Source: JAAZMI01 sp050948785 (GTDB lineage: Bacteria; Bacillota; Dethiobacteria; DTU022; UBA8154). Taken from it: DNA of 64,000 bases. The notes under the pieces were generated by a model. That model was not told the DNA's origin. It saw only the letters and a list, made by a program, of their open reading frames with translations, and did no database searches. Where the stretch lies: contig JBMNEM010000006.1 in assembly GCA_050948785.1 (NCBI GenBank), positions 124,001-188,000 of the forward strand, written 5' to 3'. Both the position numbers and the translations under genes were made by a program. This document shows, in pieces, positions 42,714-51,345 of the stretch. Position 1 is the stretch's first letter. Each line of letters begins with the position of its first letter.

Positions 42714-44156
42714 ATGTCTGCATTTGAAGCAGTCATCGGCCTGGAAGTACACGTTGAACTTTTAACTCAAACCAAATTGTTCTGCAGCTGCAGCACAGCT
42801 TTTGGCGCCGTCCCCAACACGCAGGTTTGTCCTGTATGCTTGGGTTTGCCGGGAGGCACCACACCGGTTTTAAACAAAAAAGCAGTGGAATACGCCATAA
42901 AAACAGCTATGACTTTAAATTGTCAGGTTGTGGAAGAGATAACCTTTGACCGTAAAAACTACTTTTACGCTGATTTGCCCAACGGTTACCAAATAACGCA
43001 ACACTTCCACCCTATGGGTAGTGGCGGCTATCTGTCCATAAATTTAAAAGAAGAAACAAAAAAAATTGGCATACATCAGATTCACCTGGAAGAAGATGCC
43101 GGCAAGATGGTCCATATGGGCGATATCCTTTCCACTCCTTTCAGCCGGGTGGACTTTAACCGTGCCAGTGTACCCCTGGTGGAAATTGTCACGGAGCCCG
43201 ACATACACACACCGGAAGAGGCGAGGCTTTTCCTGCAAAAACTGCGCAATACACTGCTCTATATCGGTATTTCAGATTGCAAGATGGAAGAAGGCTCCAT
43301 GCGCTGCGATGCCAACATCAGCCTGCGGCCTCTGGGAAGCAAAGAACTGGGTATCAAAACAGAGCTTAAAAATATGAATTCCTTCCGCGCTGTTTATCGG
43401 GGAATTGAATATGAGATTGAAAGACAATCCAACATTCTGCAAGAGGGTGGCGAAATTATTCCGCAAACCAGACATTGGGATGAAGAAAAAGGCGCCACCA
43501 AGTCCATGCGGGATAAGCTTTCGGAAAGTTATCGTTATTTCCCTGATCCTGTCCTGCCTCCTCTTAAAATCAGTCAAAAATGGCAGGAGGAGATCCGCCG
43601 TTCCATCCCGGAACTTCCCGACTCCCGCTACGCCAGATTTACCCGGAATTATGCCTTACCGTCCTACGATGCCGAGGTTCTGACCTCCTCCCGGGACTTG
43701 GCTGATTATTATGAGCGCGCCCTCAGCACTTATCCAGAACACAAGAATTTAAGTAATTGGATAATGAGTGAACTGCTGGGATTACTAAACGCCAACAATA
43801 TGGAGATCACGGCATGCAAAGTAAAACCCCAAGAACTGGGGAACCTTTTAAAACTGATTGACAAAGGTGTGATCAGCGGAAAAATCGCCAAAGCGGTTTT
43901 CGAGGAGATGTTTGTCACAGGAGAAAAACCGGGGACAATCATCGAGAAAAAAGGGCTTACACAGATCTCCGATGAGGAAACTCTCTTCAAAATCGTGGAA
44001 GCGGTGCTCGCCGCCAATCCCGGATCAGTGGAGGATTATCATAAAGGTAAAAATAAAGCACTGGGGTTTCTTGTAGGTCAAGTGATGAAAGAAACAAAAG
44101 GTAAAGCTAACCCACAGATGGTGAATAAGCTGTTGCGGGAAAAACTGGATAATTAA
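42714..44156 (+). CDS. gatB: GatB-like subunit of tRNA-dependent amidotransferase
   Basis: 480 residues. GatB phosphorylates and amidates Glu/Asp on misacylated tRNA. Conserved: VIGLEVHVELLTQTKLFCSC, the zinc Cys pairs (FCSC and CPVCLG), TFDRKNYFYADLP, IHLEEDAGKMVH, PLVEIVTEPD and MEEGSMRCDANISLRP. Changed: the D-Y-R-Y-F-P-E-P-D-L segment reads SYRYFPDPVLPPL after a non-canonical MRDKLSE, and the Q-Y-D substrate loop is QHFHPMGSG. The C-terminal tRNA-binding YqeY-like domain is full length. AGGAGGTG overlaps the gatA end. Kinase-site residues survive better than those of GatA, so use of free ammonia remains possible. Confidence 0.9.
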   Translation: MSAFEAVIGLEVHVELLTQTKLFCSCSTAFGAVPNTQVCPVCLGLPGGTTPVLNKKAVEYAIKTAMTLNCQVVEEITFDRKNYFYADLPNGYQITQHFHPMGSGGYLSINLKEETKKIGIHQIHLEEDAGKMVHMGDILSTPFSRVDFNRASVPLVEIVTEPDIHTPEEARLFLQKLRNTLLYIGISDCKMEEGSMRCDANISLRPLGSKELGIKTELKNMNSFRAVYRGIEYEIERQSNILQEGGEIIPQTRHWDEEKGATKSMRDKLSESYRYFPDPVLPPLKISQKWQEEIRRSIPELPDSRYARFTRNYALPSYDAEVLTSSRDLADYYERALSTYPEHKNLSNWIMSELLGLLNANNMEITACKVKPQELGNLLKLIDKGVISGKIAKAVFEEMFVTGEKPGTIIEKKGLTQISDEETLFKIVEAVLAANPGSVEDYHKGKNKALGFLVGQVMKETKGKANPQMVNKLLREKLDN

Positions 44157-44452
44157 AACTTCCCGGTAAGCGGATTCAGCATTCAACCCGGAAATATGGC
44201 GAATTAGTGCAAACTCGCGGTGGCGAAATTTCGAGTTCGCTACAATCGGGGCGGACTTTCACCCCATGCTACCGCCCATGCCGGGCACACCACGTACACA
44301 CGTACAGAGCCTCTGCTATCCCCGCCGGGGAAGCAGAGGCCAAAAGCCCTTACTTCACACTGTAAACAGCGAATTTGCCGTATTAACAGCTTCTACCGGC
44401 AGCACATCGCCCTGGAACCCGGGCAGCAATGACCTGAAAAAGCCTTTTTTAT
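44157..44452 (+). other. Gene-free stretch with hairpin structure
   Basis: No credible gene. A hairpin at 44309-44340 has a 9-bp outer stem (GCCTCTGCT with AGCAGAGGC) and an inner CCCC/GGGG stem; GTACACACGTAC at 44294-44305 is palindromic. No U-tract follows either. Composition is more GC-rich than the flanks. Could be the remains of an element or an uncharacterised RNA. Confidence 0.35.
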
Positions 44453-44481
44453 TTGACGAAATTAAAAGCTTCAGCTATAAT
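44453..44481 (+). promoter_or_regulatory. Promoter of tRNA-Leu
   Basis: -35 TTGACG (44453-44458), exactly 17 bp, -10 TATAAT (44476-44481). Confidence 0.85.
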
Positions 44482-44537
44482 AAAAATTAAGCTTAATATA
44501 TAATGCATCTTTTTTATACTTGCTTTGTTTTTTTCGT

Positions 44538-44623
44538 GCCCGAGTGTCGGAACAGGCAGACGAGACGGTCTCAAAAACCGTTGTCCTTTGGACGTGTGAG
44601 TTCGAGTCTCACCTCGGGCACCA
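44538..44623 (+). tRNA. tRNA-Leu(CAA)
   Basis: 86 nt with encoded CCA. Acceptor GCCCGAG/CTCGGGC; anticodon stem ACGGT/ACCGT with loop CTCAAAA, so anticodon CAA (reads TTG). The long variable arm TGTCC-TTT-GGACG and TTCGAGTC T-loop are those of a class II leucine tRNA. Confidence 0.96.
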
Positions 44624-44637
44624 GCCATTTTAATTGG

Positions 44638-44677
44638 GGCTCACAAGGCTGGCCACCAGCTTATGGAGCCTTTTTTT
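44638..44677 (+). terminator. Terminator of tRNA-Leu
   Basis: GGCTC (44638-44642) pairs with GAGCC (44666-44670), inner GCTGG with CCAGC, followed by seven T. Confidence 0.8.
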
Positions 44678-44683
44678 ATTTAA

Positions 44684-44731
44684 ATCAACTAAAACCAACT
44701 CTCTTTTTAATTCTTCAATTCTTTTCAGCAT
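44684..44731 (-). pseudogene. Truncated copy of the 69-residue gene
   Basis: Starts MLKRIEELKRELVLVD exactly like the gene at 48476-48685 and then stops matching at the duplication edge (about 44684). Marks one end of copy A. Confidence 0.75.
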
Positions 44732-44892
44732 TTTTACCTTTGCCTTCCGGATATAAGATTGTGCATAGATTCTATATTAACAATATTTTTAAAACTCCGG
44801 GCCTTATTTCCCCCCGATAAATCCGGGATCTTACAGCCCCCGCACACAGCCTCCACCACCCTGGCTCCGGTAAAACGCAAGCTTCATCAGCG

Positions 44893-45699
44893 TCAGCGTT
44901 GCATTTCAAGCCAATTCTTATCCTCTTTTTCCAATTGACCCAATAAATACGGATTTAAAACCCTTAAATAGGTTCCTTTCATTCCCAAAGAATGTGTTTC
45001 TATAACCCCTGCACTTTTGAGCTTACGCAAAGCATTGACAATTACCGATCTGGTAATGTTAAGTTTATCAGCAATTTTGCTGGTCACAATCAGCCCTTCA
45101 TCTGCATCCAATTCATTAAATACCCGTACCGCCGCTTCCAGCTCGGAATATGAAAGTGCTCCTATCGCCTGCTGCACAGTCATTTTATCCCTGATTTCTT
45201 TTTCATTTTTTTCAAACTTTAAATTTAAAATTTCTATCCCTGCAACTGTTGCCACTGTTTCCGCCAGAATTAAATCTCCGGTATCAAAACGCTTGATCGG
45301 ACGGGTTAAAATTAATGTCCCCAATCTTTTATTCTGGCCTAAAATTGGAACTAAAATTGTAAATATATTTGTAAAAACACAGCTTTCTGATTGCATAAAA
45401 ACACACTCATTATTTTTCTGTGTCAGGTTTATCTTGCTCCTATTTTCAATTCCATGCAACAAAGAATCTTTATAATTTTCCGGTAATTCCCCTTTTTTCA
45501 GGAAACCATCCATTAGTTCACAGTCAAATTCATCCGTAAGCGCATACCTTAAAATTTTACCTTCGATATCAGTAATGTATACATTGGCATGGATAACATT
45601 TTTTAAAACCTCAATCGCCTCAAAAAGTTTAACCCCTTGTTCCGTTTGCAGTTTTTTACGAATAAAACGGGTTTTTTCCAGCAAAGAAGAAACAACCAA
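44893..45699 (-). CDS. codY: CodY paralogue, copy A
   Basis: 268 residues, GAF sensor plus winged helix. The DNA-binding end is nearly canonical: IADKLNITRSVIVNALRKLK then SAGVIETHSLGMKGTYLRVL. The GAF core is also CodY-like (TILVPILGQNKRLGTLIL, DLILAETVATVAGIEIL). In the ligand pocket, aligning on the -P-E-x-Y- motif, B. subtilis Arg61 is Leu and Met65 is Phe, and an added Cys pair occurs in NNECVFMQSESCVF. So the effector is probably not a branched-chain amino acid. TTG start after GAGGTGA. Lies 150 bp after the ligase; paralogous to 48786-49592. Confidence 0.88.
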   Translation of the reverse strand: MVVSSLLEKTRFIRKKLQTEQGVKLFEAIEVLKNVIHANVYITDIEGKILRYALTDEFDCELMDGFLKKGELPENYKDSLLHGIENRSKINLTQKNNECVFMQSESCVFTNIFTILVPILGQNKRLGTLILTRPIKRFDTGDLILAETVATVAGIEILNLKFEKNEKEIRDKMTVQQAIGALSYSELEAAVRVFNELDADEGLIVTSKIADKLNITRSVIVNALRKLKSAGVIETHSLGMKGTYLRVLNPYLLGQLEKEDKNWLEMQR

Positions 45700-45749
45700 C
45701 GCTGATCACCTCACTTATACTTATATTATGGTCCCCATTTAAAGATAAA

Positions 45750-45805
45750 GGAGCCTCCCCTTTTTGTCAAGGACACTGGAGATGAAAACAAAAAACGGAG
45801 GCCCC
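45750..45805 (-). promoter_or_regulatory. Hairpin between ligase A and codY A
   Basis: On the minus strand GGGGCCTCC pairs with GGAGGCTCC (one mismatch) across a 38-nt loop, then TTTATCTTT. The same structure is conserved at 49639-49695 in copy B with a perfect stem. It could attenuate transcription or stabilise the upstream message. Confidence 0.5.
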
Positions 45806-45848
45806 TATGACAAATTAAAGGTCTATTTCTTGACAGATGATTGCAAAA

Positions 45849-47432
45849 TTAATCTACCTTCTCTCCTACTTTGCGCAATTTAAACCGCTGTATTTTTCCG
45901 GTTGCGCTTTTAGGCAGTTCAGATACGATTTCCACCCAACGGGGATATTTAAACTTGGCCAGCCGGTCCAGTGCCCACTTCTTGAGCTCATCCACTAATT
46001 CTTCCGAACCTTTAAACCCTTCCTTAAGCACAACAAAAGCCTTGGGTTTAATTAAATTCTTATGGTCAGGATGCCCGATCACTGCACATTCCAGCACCGC
46101 GGGATGCTCGATCAAACAGCCCTCCACTTCGACCGGCGACACCCAAATCCCGCCCACTTTCAGCATATCATCGCCTCTCCCCGCGCAATGGTAATAGCCA
46201 TCCCCATCCACATAATAGGTATCCCCGGTATCAAGCCATTCACCTTTCATTGTCGAGCGGGTTTTTTCCACCTTGCGCCAATAATTCTGGGCAGCACTGC
46301 GTCCTTTCACCAGCAAGGTTCCAATTTCCCCCTTCGGAACCTCCTGCCCTTCGTCATCAACGATTTTCAACTCATACCCGGGAACCGGTTTTCCGGAGGC
46401 ACCCGGTTTGATATCATCAGGCCGGTTGGAAATATAGATATGCAGCATCTCTGTAGAACCAATGCCGTCTAAAATATCAATACCAAAGCGTTCCTTCCAG
46501 CGGCGGAGGATATCCACAGGCAAGGCCTCTCCTGCCGAAAAACACAATCTCACAGAAGAAAGCTCGTGAACGTTGGGATCCGACTTTGCACCCTTTTCCT
46601 TTTCCTGGCGTTCCTTATATTCAAGCATCTGCCCGTACAAGGTGGGTACACCAAAAAAGACTGTGGGACGAAAGCGTTCAATGTGGCCAAATACGCTTTC
46701 GGGAGTCGGACGTGCACTGTTTAAAACCACCGAGCCACCCACTGCCATGGGGAAAAACAAACTGTTACCGATACCGTAAGCAAAAAACAACCTTGCTGCT
46801 GAGAAGCAGATATCATTTTCATTCAGCCCCAATACTCCCTTGGCAAAGTTCTCGGAGGCGACTAACGGGCTTTCCATGCAGTGCACAGCACCCTTCGGGG
46901 GGCCTGTCGAACCTGAACTGTAAATCCAGAACCCCACGTCATCCTTAGTTGTAAATTCAGTCTCTAAAATGGGGGAAGCGTTCTTGACTTTTTGCCTAAA
47001 AGGGATCTGTGGTTCATCATCCGCGACGACAATCATATCCCGGAGATAAAGAAGTTCCCCTTTAATATCATTAATAAGCGGCACCAAGTCTTCAGATATA
47101 ACCAGTGCCTTGGCCCTGCTGTCGTTAAGTAAGTATTCATAATCACTGGGCGTAAGCATTGTATTGATCGGAATTGGTATGGCACCGATCTTCATTGCAC
47201 CAAAGAACATCACAATAAATTGGGGTTCATCCAGCATCAATAACATAATCCGGTCATCAATGCCCAAGCCCATTTCGCGGAAGGCATTACCGGTTTTATT
47301 GGCCATTTCCTGAATCTCATTGTAAGTATAATTGCGCCTATCGGTATAAATGGCAACTTTATGGCCTCGTCCCTGCCGAATATTTCGATCCAAAAAATAA
47401 TCCGCCGCATTAAAAAATGGTTGATCTCTCAT
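45849..47432 (-). CDS. Benzoate-CoA ligase family acyl-CoA synthetase, copy A
   Basis: 527 residues, ANL superfamily: activates a carboxylic acid with ATP and transfers it to CoA. Motifs: P-loop IYSSGSTGPPKGAVHC, LFFAYGIGNSLFFPMAVGG, TVFFGVPTLYGQM, GIGSTEMLHIYISN, GEWLDTGDTYYVDGDGYYHC, GRGDDMLKVGGIWVSPVEVE and the catalytic Lys in PKSATGKIQR. The YGIGNS and EMLHIYISN segments are typical of benzoate/hydroxybenzoate-CoA ligases. Exact substrate unknown. ATG 47432 follows GGGGGG. Expected to be sigma-54 dependent. About 90 percent alike to copy B by eye. Confidence 0.88.
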   Translation of the reverse strand: MRDQPFFNAADYFLDRNIRQGRGHKVAIYTDRRNYTYNEIQEMANKTGNAFREMGLGIDDRIMLLMLDEPQFIVMFFGAMKIGAIPIPINTMLTPSDYEYLLNDSRAKALVISEDLVPLINDIKGELLYLRDMIVVADDEPQIPFRQKVKNASPILETEFTTKDDVGFWIYSSGSTGPPKGAVHCMESPLVASENFAKGVLGLNENDICFSAARLFFAYGIGNSLFFPMAVGGSVVLNSARPTPESVFGHIERFRPTVFFGVPTLYGQMLEYKERQEKEKGAKSDPNVHELSSVRLCFSAGEALPVDILRRWKERFGIDILDGIGSTEMLHIYISNRPDDIKPGASGKPVPGYELKIVDDEGQEVPKGEIGTLLVKGRSAAQNYWRKVEKTRSTMKGEWLDTGDTYYVDGDGYYHCAGRGDDMLKVGGIWVSPVEVEGCLIEHPAVLECAVIGHPDHKNLIKPKAFVVLKEGFKGSEELVDELKKWALDRLAKFKYPRWVEIVSELPKSATGKIQRFKLRKVGEKVD

Positions 47433-47700
47433 TATATATCCCCCCACTGAATTAATTTTAATACGCTAATTTGCCATGATAAACCATGATAGCTGGCACT
47501 TCCAAAACAATTTCCGCGAATATTAACTAATTATCTTATAAAATCTACATTATTCTACCTCCTTTATACTGGGTGGGTTCCTTGCCAAGATGTGCTTCGA
47601 GAAATTTCAAAATCATTTTTTCGTAAAGTTGCTGGAAAAAGGTTTCTTTGTGTAAAAAAATGTACTGCTTAAAAGAATTGAAAGAGTCCCACTTCTTTTA
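47433..47700 (-). promoter_or_regulatory. Long conserved leader of ligase A with a start-stop element
   Basis: About 268 nt between the predicted start site and the ligase ATG. It contains AAAGGAGGTAGAATA directly followed by ATG-TAG (near 47545-47560), a strong ribosome-binding site for a one-codon reading frame. The same leader, nearly identical, precedes copy B. Confidence 0.45.
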
Positions 47701-47711
47701 TTATTATATCA

Positions 47712-47727
47712 TGCAAGATAAGTGCCA
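47712..47727 (-). promoter_or_regulatory. Sigma-54 promoter of ligase A
   Basis: Minus strand TGGCAC-TTATC-TTGCA matches the -24/-12 consensus TGGCAC-N5-TTGCA exactly. Confidence 0.9.
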
Positions 47728-47834
47728 CTAAAGTGCATTTACCCTTCCAAGTGTGATAGGAGCGGAACATAAGGGAACCCTCAAGGTCGTGCTTGACCCT
47801 GGAAAATATTTGGAAACCAAGTCATTTTTGAAAC

Positions 47835-47848
47835 TTATTTTAAGATAA
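47835..47848. promoter_or_regulatory. Candidate activator site for ligase A
   Basis: TTATTTTAAGATAA, a palindrome with one mismatch, 108 bp upstream of the -24 box; the same spot in copy B has the perfect form. Suitable distance for a sigma-54 activator. Confidence 0.5.
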
Positions 47849-48000
47849 TTGCAAAATTCAAATGTATAATAATGTTATATATTCGTGCTTCCTTGGGTTT
47901 TTTGGGGCTTCTTGGTACAAAAACTTATTTTTTCAGGCAAAGGGGTGTTTGGGTTTCGACAAAACAAGCCAGGCATAGGACGGTGCCGGGCACACAACAT

Positions 48001-48025
48001 AAAAAAGCAGCTCCTGGCGGAGCTG
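48001..48025 (-). terminator. Terminator upstream of ligase A (duplicated)
   Basis: Minus strand CAGCTCC-GCCA-GGAGCTG followed by CTTTTTT. Same as the one after the sigma-54 activator at 51973-51997. Confidence 0.75.
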
Positions 48026-48099
48026 TCTTGGTTATCAACAGCCAAAATGGTAACAAGTTTTCCACACTTTTCCCGGAGATTCTGGCATTAAACAAATTG

Positions 48100-48141
48100 C
48101 TACTCTCTCAATCTTCTGGAAATGCTGGAAAAGCTGATGGG
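48100..48141 (-). pseudogene. Remnant of the 3' end of the sigma-54 activator
   Basis: Encodes ISFSSISRRLRE and a stop, matching ISFSSLSRKLKG at the end of the intact activator (52122). Similarity stops upstream of it, marking the other edge of copy A. The 330 bp from 48142 to 48475 hold no gene. Confidence 0.8.
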
Positions 48142-48475
48142 TTCCGTAAGGCTGGGCACAGTTTCGGGAATCCTTATTTATTTGGGAATTATAGAGAACG
48201 AAATGCTGTAAAATTTTGCAGCGATGGGGCGTTCTGAGGACTGACCAAAAAATCCTAAAAAATCGGGAGGGAACCCTCAAACAATAGCTTTAAAGAGAAG
48301 GGGAAACCTGCTAAATTTGTTCTATTTATCAAATTGTAATCTTTTAAAGAAGTTTTGGGATAAATCAACCATACCTACTCCGGCAAACTTTCCCGCCAGG
48401 TTGTACATCTTCCCAAAAACCAGTTATTCAATATTCATTATAAATTCCATGAATTTTCTGGTTGGGTTTCCTTAA

Positions 48476-48685
48476 CTACTCCCCACTCATTTTCACGATA
48501 CTGATAAAAGAGTTCCTGGCAATTCTTTCTTTCTTACGATGTAGTTTTCCTGTTTCTGCAACCATCTTCTTCTCTATACCGTGATCAAGTGTTTTTTCAA
48601 TTTCAGAAAACTCCCTTAAAATCTTGGAAAGTTTAACATCAACTAAAACCAACTCTCTTTTTAATTCTTCAATTCTTTTCAGCAT
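48476..48685 (-). CDS. Small coiled-coil hypothetical protein
   Basis: 69 residues, highly charged: MLKRIEELKRELVLVDVKLS, then SEIEKTLDHGIEKKM. Predicted helical. It has the size of Spo0E-like phosphatases but lacks their S-Q-x-L-D motif, so I do not assign it. GGGAGG precedes the ATG. It follows codY B by 100 bp; a truncated duplicate remains after codY A. Confidence 0.55.
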   Translation of the reverse strand: MLKRIEELKRELVLVDVKLSKILREFSEIEKTLDHGIEKKMVAETGKLHRKKERIARNSFISIVKMSGE

Positions 48686-48785
48686 TTTTTACCTTTAACC
48701 TCCCGGATAAAAGATTGCGCATAAATTCCTTGTTACCAGCCTCCGCCACCTTCGTTCCGGTAAAACGCAAGCTTCATTATCAGCG

Positions 48786-49592
48786 TCAGCGTTGCATCTC
48801 AAGCCAATGCTTATCCTCTTTTTCCAATTGATCCAATAAATACGGATTTAAAACCCTTAAATAGGTTCCTTTCATTCCCAAAGAATGAGTTTCTATGACC
48901 CCCGCACTTTTGAGCTTACGCAAAGCATTGACAATTACCGATCTGGTAATATTAAGTTTATCAGCAATTTTGCTGGTCACAATCAGCCCTTCGTCTGTAT
49001 CCAATTCATTAAATACCCGTACCGCTGCTTCCAGCTCGGAATATGAAAGTGCTCCTATCGCCTGCTGCACAGTCATTTTATTCCTAATTTTTTTTTCAAT
49101 CTTTTCAGACTTTGAATTTAAAATTGCCATTCCTGAAACTGTTGCCACTGTTTCCGCCAGAATTAAATCTCCGGTATCAAAGGGCTTGATCAGACGGGTT
49201 AAAATTAATGTCCCCAATCTTTTATCCTGGCCTAAAATTGGAACTAAAGTTGTAAATATATTTGTAAAAACACAGCTTTCTGATTGCATAAAAACACACT
49301 CATTATTTTTCTGGGTCAGATTTATCTTGCTCCTATTTTCAATTCCATGCAACAAATAATCTTTACAGTCTTCCGGAAATTCCCCTTTTTTCAGAAAACC
49401 ATCCATTAGTTCACAGTAAAATTCATCTACAAGCGCATATTTTAAAATTTTACCTTCGGTATCAGTAATGTATACATTGGCATGGATAACATTCTTTAAA
49501 ACCTCAATCACCTCAAAAAGCTTAACCCCTTGTTCCGTTTGCAGGGTTTTACGAATAAAACGGGTTTTTTCCAGCAAAGAAGAAACAATCAA
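48786..49592 (-). CDS. codY: CodY paralogue, copy B
   Basis: 268 residues, over 90 percent like copy A by eye. The winged helix (NITRSVIVNALRKLKSAGVI) is the same; differences cluster in the GAF part and the linker (here KSEKIEKKIRNKM). As in copy A, the position of B. subtilis Arg61 is Leu and Met65 is Phe, while Phe71 and Pro72 are kept (GEFPEDY). TTG start after GAGGTGA. Follows ligase B with the conserved hairpin between. Having two adjacent CodY genes is unusual; the global codY is normally single and beside hslVU. Confidence 0.88.
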   Translation of the reverse strand: MIVSSLLEKTRFIRKTLQTEQGVKLFEVIEVLKNVIHANVYITDTEGKILKYALVDEFYCELMDGFLKKGEFPEDCKDYLLHGIENRSKINLTQKNNECVFMQSESCVFTNIFTTLVPILGQDKRLGTLILTRLIKPFDTGDLILAETVATVSGMAILNSKSEKIEKKIRNKMTVQQAIGALSYSELEAAVRVFNELDTDEGLIVTSKIADKLNITRSVIVNALRKLKSAGVIETHSLGMKGTYLRVLNPYLLDQLEKEDKHWLEMQR

Positions 49593-49638
49593 CGCTTATC
49601 ACCTCACTTATACCTTATGGTCATATTTAAAAGATAAA

Positions 49639-49695
49639 GGGGCCTCCCTTTTTTGTCAAAGGCACTGGAGAGGAAAACAAAAAAACGGAGGCCCC
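49639..49695 (-). promoter_or_regulatory. Hairpin between ligase B and codY B
   Basis: GGGGCCTCC (minus, 49695-49687) pairs perfectly with GGAGGCCCC (49647-49639) and is followed by TTTATCTTTT. Stem conserved with copy A though the loop has changed. Confidence 0.55.
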
Positions 49696-49740
49696 ATGAC
49701 AAATTTAGAAGAACTTTCGGCTAGTGCCGCCTAACAAAGT

Positions 49741-51345
49741 CTATTTCTTGGCAGTTGAAGCCGTATCTGCCTTCTCACCTGCTTGACGCAGTTTATACCG
49801 CTGTATTTTTCCGGTTGCGCTTTTAGGCACTTCAGACACAATTTCCACCCAACGAGGATATTTAAACTTGGCCAGCCGGTCCAGTGCCCACTTCTTGAGC
49901 TCATCCACTAATTTTTCCGAACCTGTAAACCCATCTTTAAGCACAACAAAAGCCTTGGGTTTAATCAAATTCTTCTCATCAGGATGTCCGACCACTGCAC
50001 ATTCCAGTACCGCGGGATGCTCGATCAAACAGCTCTCCACTTCGACCGGCGATACCCAAATCCCGCCCACTTTCAGCATATCATCGCTTCTTCCCGCGCA
50101 ATGGTAATAGCCATCCTCATCCACATAATAGGTATCTCCGGTATTCAGCCATTCCCCTTTCATTGTCGAGCGGGTTTTTTCCACCTTGCGCCAATAATTC
50201 TGGGCAGCACTGCGTCCTTTCGCCAGCAAGGTTCCAATTTCCCCCTTCGGAACCTCCTGCCCTTCGTCATCAACGATTTTCAACTCATACCCGGGAACCG
50301 GTTTCCCTGAAGAACCCGGCTTGATATCATCAGGCCGGTTGGAAATATAGATATGCAGCATCTCTGTAGAACCAATGCCGTCTAAGATATCAATACCAAA
50401 ACGTTCCTTCCAGCGGCGGAGGATATCCTCGGGCAAGGCCTCCCCTGCCGATACGCACATTCTCACGGAAGAAAGCTCGTGAACGTTGGGATCCGACTTT
50501 GCACCCTTTTCCCTGTCCTGGCGTTCCTTGTATTCGAGCATCTGCCCGTACAAGGTAGGCACACCAAAAAAGACTGTGGGACGAAAGCGCTCAAGGTGAT
50601 CGAATACACTTTCAGGAGTCGGACGTGCACTGTTTAAAACAACTGCACCCCCTACTGCCATGGGGAAAAACATACTGTTACCGATACCATAAGCAAAAAA
50701 CAACCTCGCTGCTGAAAAGCAGATATCATCTTCAGTCAGCCCTAATACTCCCATGCCATAGTTCTCTGAAGCTACTAACGGGCTCTCCATGCAGTGTACA
50801 GCACCCTTCGGGGGGCCTGTCGAACCTGAACTGTAAAGCCAGAACCCCACGTCATCCTTGGTTGTAAATTCTGTCTCCAGAGTAGCGGAAGCGTTCTTGA
50901 CTTTTTGCCTGAAAGGAATCTGCGGTTCATCATCCGCGACGACAATCATATCCCGGAGATAAAGAAGTTCGCCTTTAATATCGTTAATAAGCGGCACCAA
51001 GTCTTCAGATATAACCAGTGCTTTGGCTCTGCTGTCGTTAAGCAAGTATTCATAATCACTGGGCGTAAGCATTGTATTGATCGGAATTGGTATAGCGCCG
51101 ATCTTCATTGCACCAAAGAACATTGCAAAAAATTGGGGTTCATCCAACATCAGTATCATGATCCGGTCATCGATGCCCAAGCCCAGTTCGCGGAAGGCAT
51201 TACCGGTTTTATTAGCCATTTCCTGAATTTCGCTGTAAGTATAGTTGCGCCTATCGGTATAAATGGCAACTTTATGGCCTCGTCCCTGCCGAATATTTCG
51301 ATCCAAAAAATAATCCGCCGCATTAAAAAAAGGTTGATTTCTCAT
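49741..51345 (-). CDS. Benzoate-CoA ligase family acyl-CoA synthetase, copy B
   Basis: 534 residues with the same motifs as copy A: P-loop LYSSGSTGPPKGAVHC, EMLHIYISN, GEWLNTGDTYYVDEDGYYHC and PKSATGKIQR. Differences lie mostly on the surface and in a few positions near the acid pocket (for example YGMGVLGLTEDD where A has FAKGVLGLNEND). The C-terminus has a longer tail (KADTASTAKK). ATG 51345 follows GGGGTGA. Sigma-54 promoter upstream. Likely the parental copy, directly after the activator. Confidence 0.88.
   Translation of the reverse strand: MRNQPFFNAADYFLDRNIRQGRGHKVAIYTDRRNYTYSEIQEMANKTGNAFRELGLGIDDRIMILMLDEPQFFAMFFGAMKIGAIPIPINTMLTPSDYEYLLNDSRAKALVISEDLVPLINDIKGELLYLRDMIVVADDEPQIPFRQKVKNASATLETEFTTKDDVGFWLYSSGSTGPPKGAVHCMESPLVASENYGMGVLGLTEDDICFSAARLFFAYGIGNSMFFPMAVGGAVVLNSARPTPESVFDHLERFRPTVFFGVPTLYGQMLEYKERQDREKGAKSDPNVHELSSVRMCVSAGEALPEDILRRWKERFGIDILDGIGSTEMLHIYISNRPDDIKPGSSGKPVPGYELKIVDDEGQEVPKGEIGTLLAKGRSAAQNYWRKVEKTRSTMKGEWLNTGDTYYVDEDGYYHCAGRSDDMLKVGGIWVSPVEVESCLIEHPAVLECAVVGHPDEKNLIKPKAFVVLKDGFTGSEKLVDELKKWALDRLAKFKYPRWVEIVSEVPKSATGKIQRYKLRQAGEKADTASTAKK

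Larger units (their letters stand above)
44684..48145. repeat. Copy A of a tandem duplication (ligase-codY module)
   Basis: Matches 48638-52165 (copy B) in order and orientation: end of the 69-residue gene, codY, ligase, leader, sigma-54 promoter, terminator and last codons of the sigma-54 activator. The offset is 3.89-4.02 kb, varying with small indels. Copy A has truncated ends (activator and small gene), so B is the parental position. Confidence 0.85.

Noticed and set aside
47504..47520. TGGCACTTCC on the + strand as a third sigma-54 promoter
   Set aside because: The -12 half is absent (AAACA instead of TTGCA) and it points away from any gene start.
48476..48685. Spo0E-like phosphatase
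   Set aside because: Right size and helical, but the S-Q-x-L-D signature is missing.
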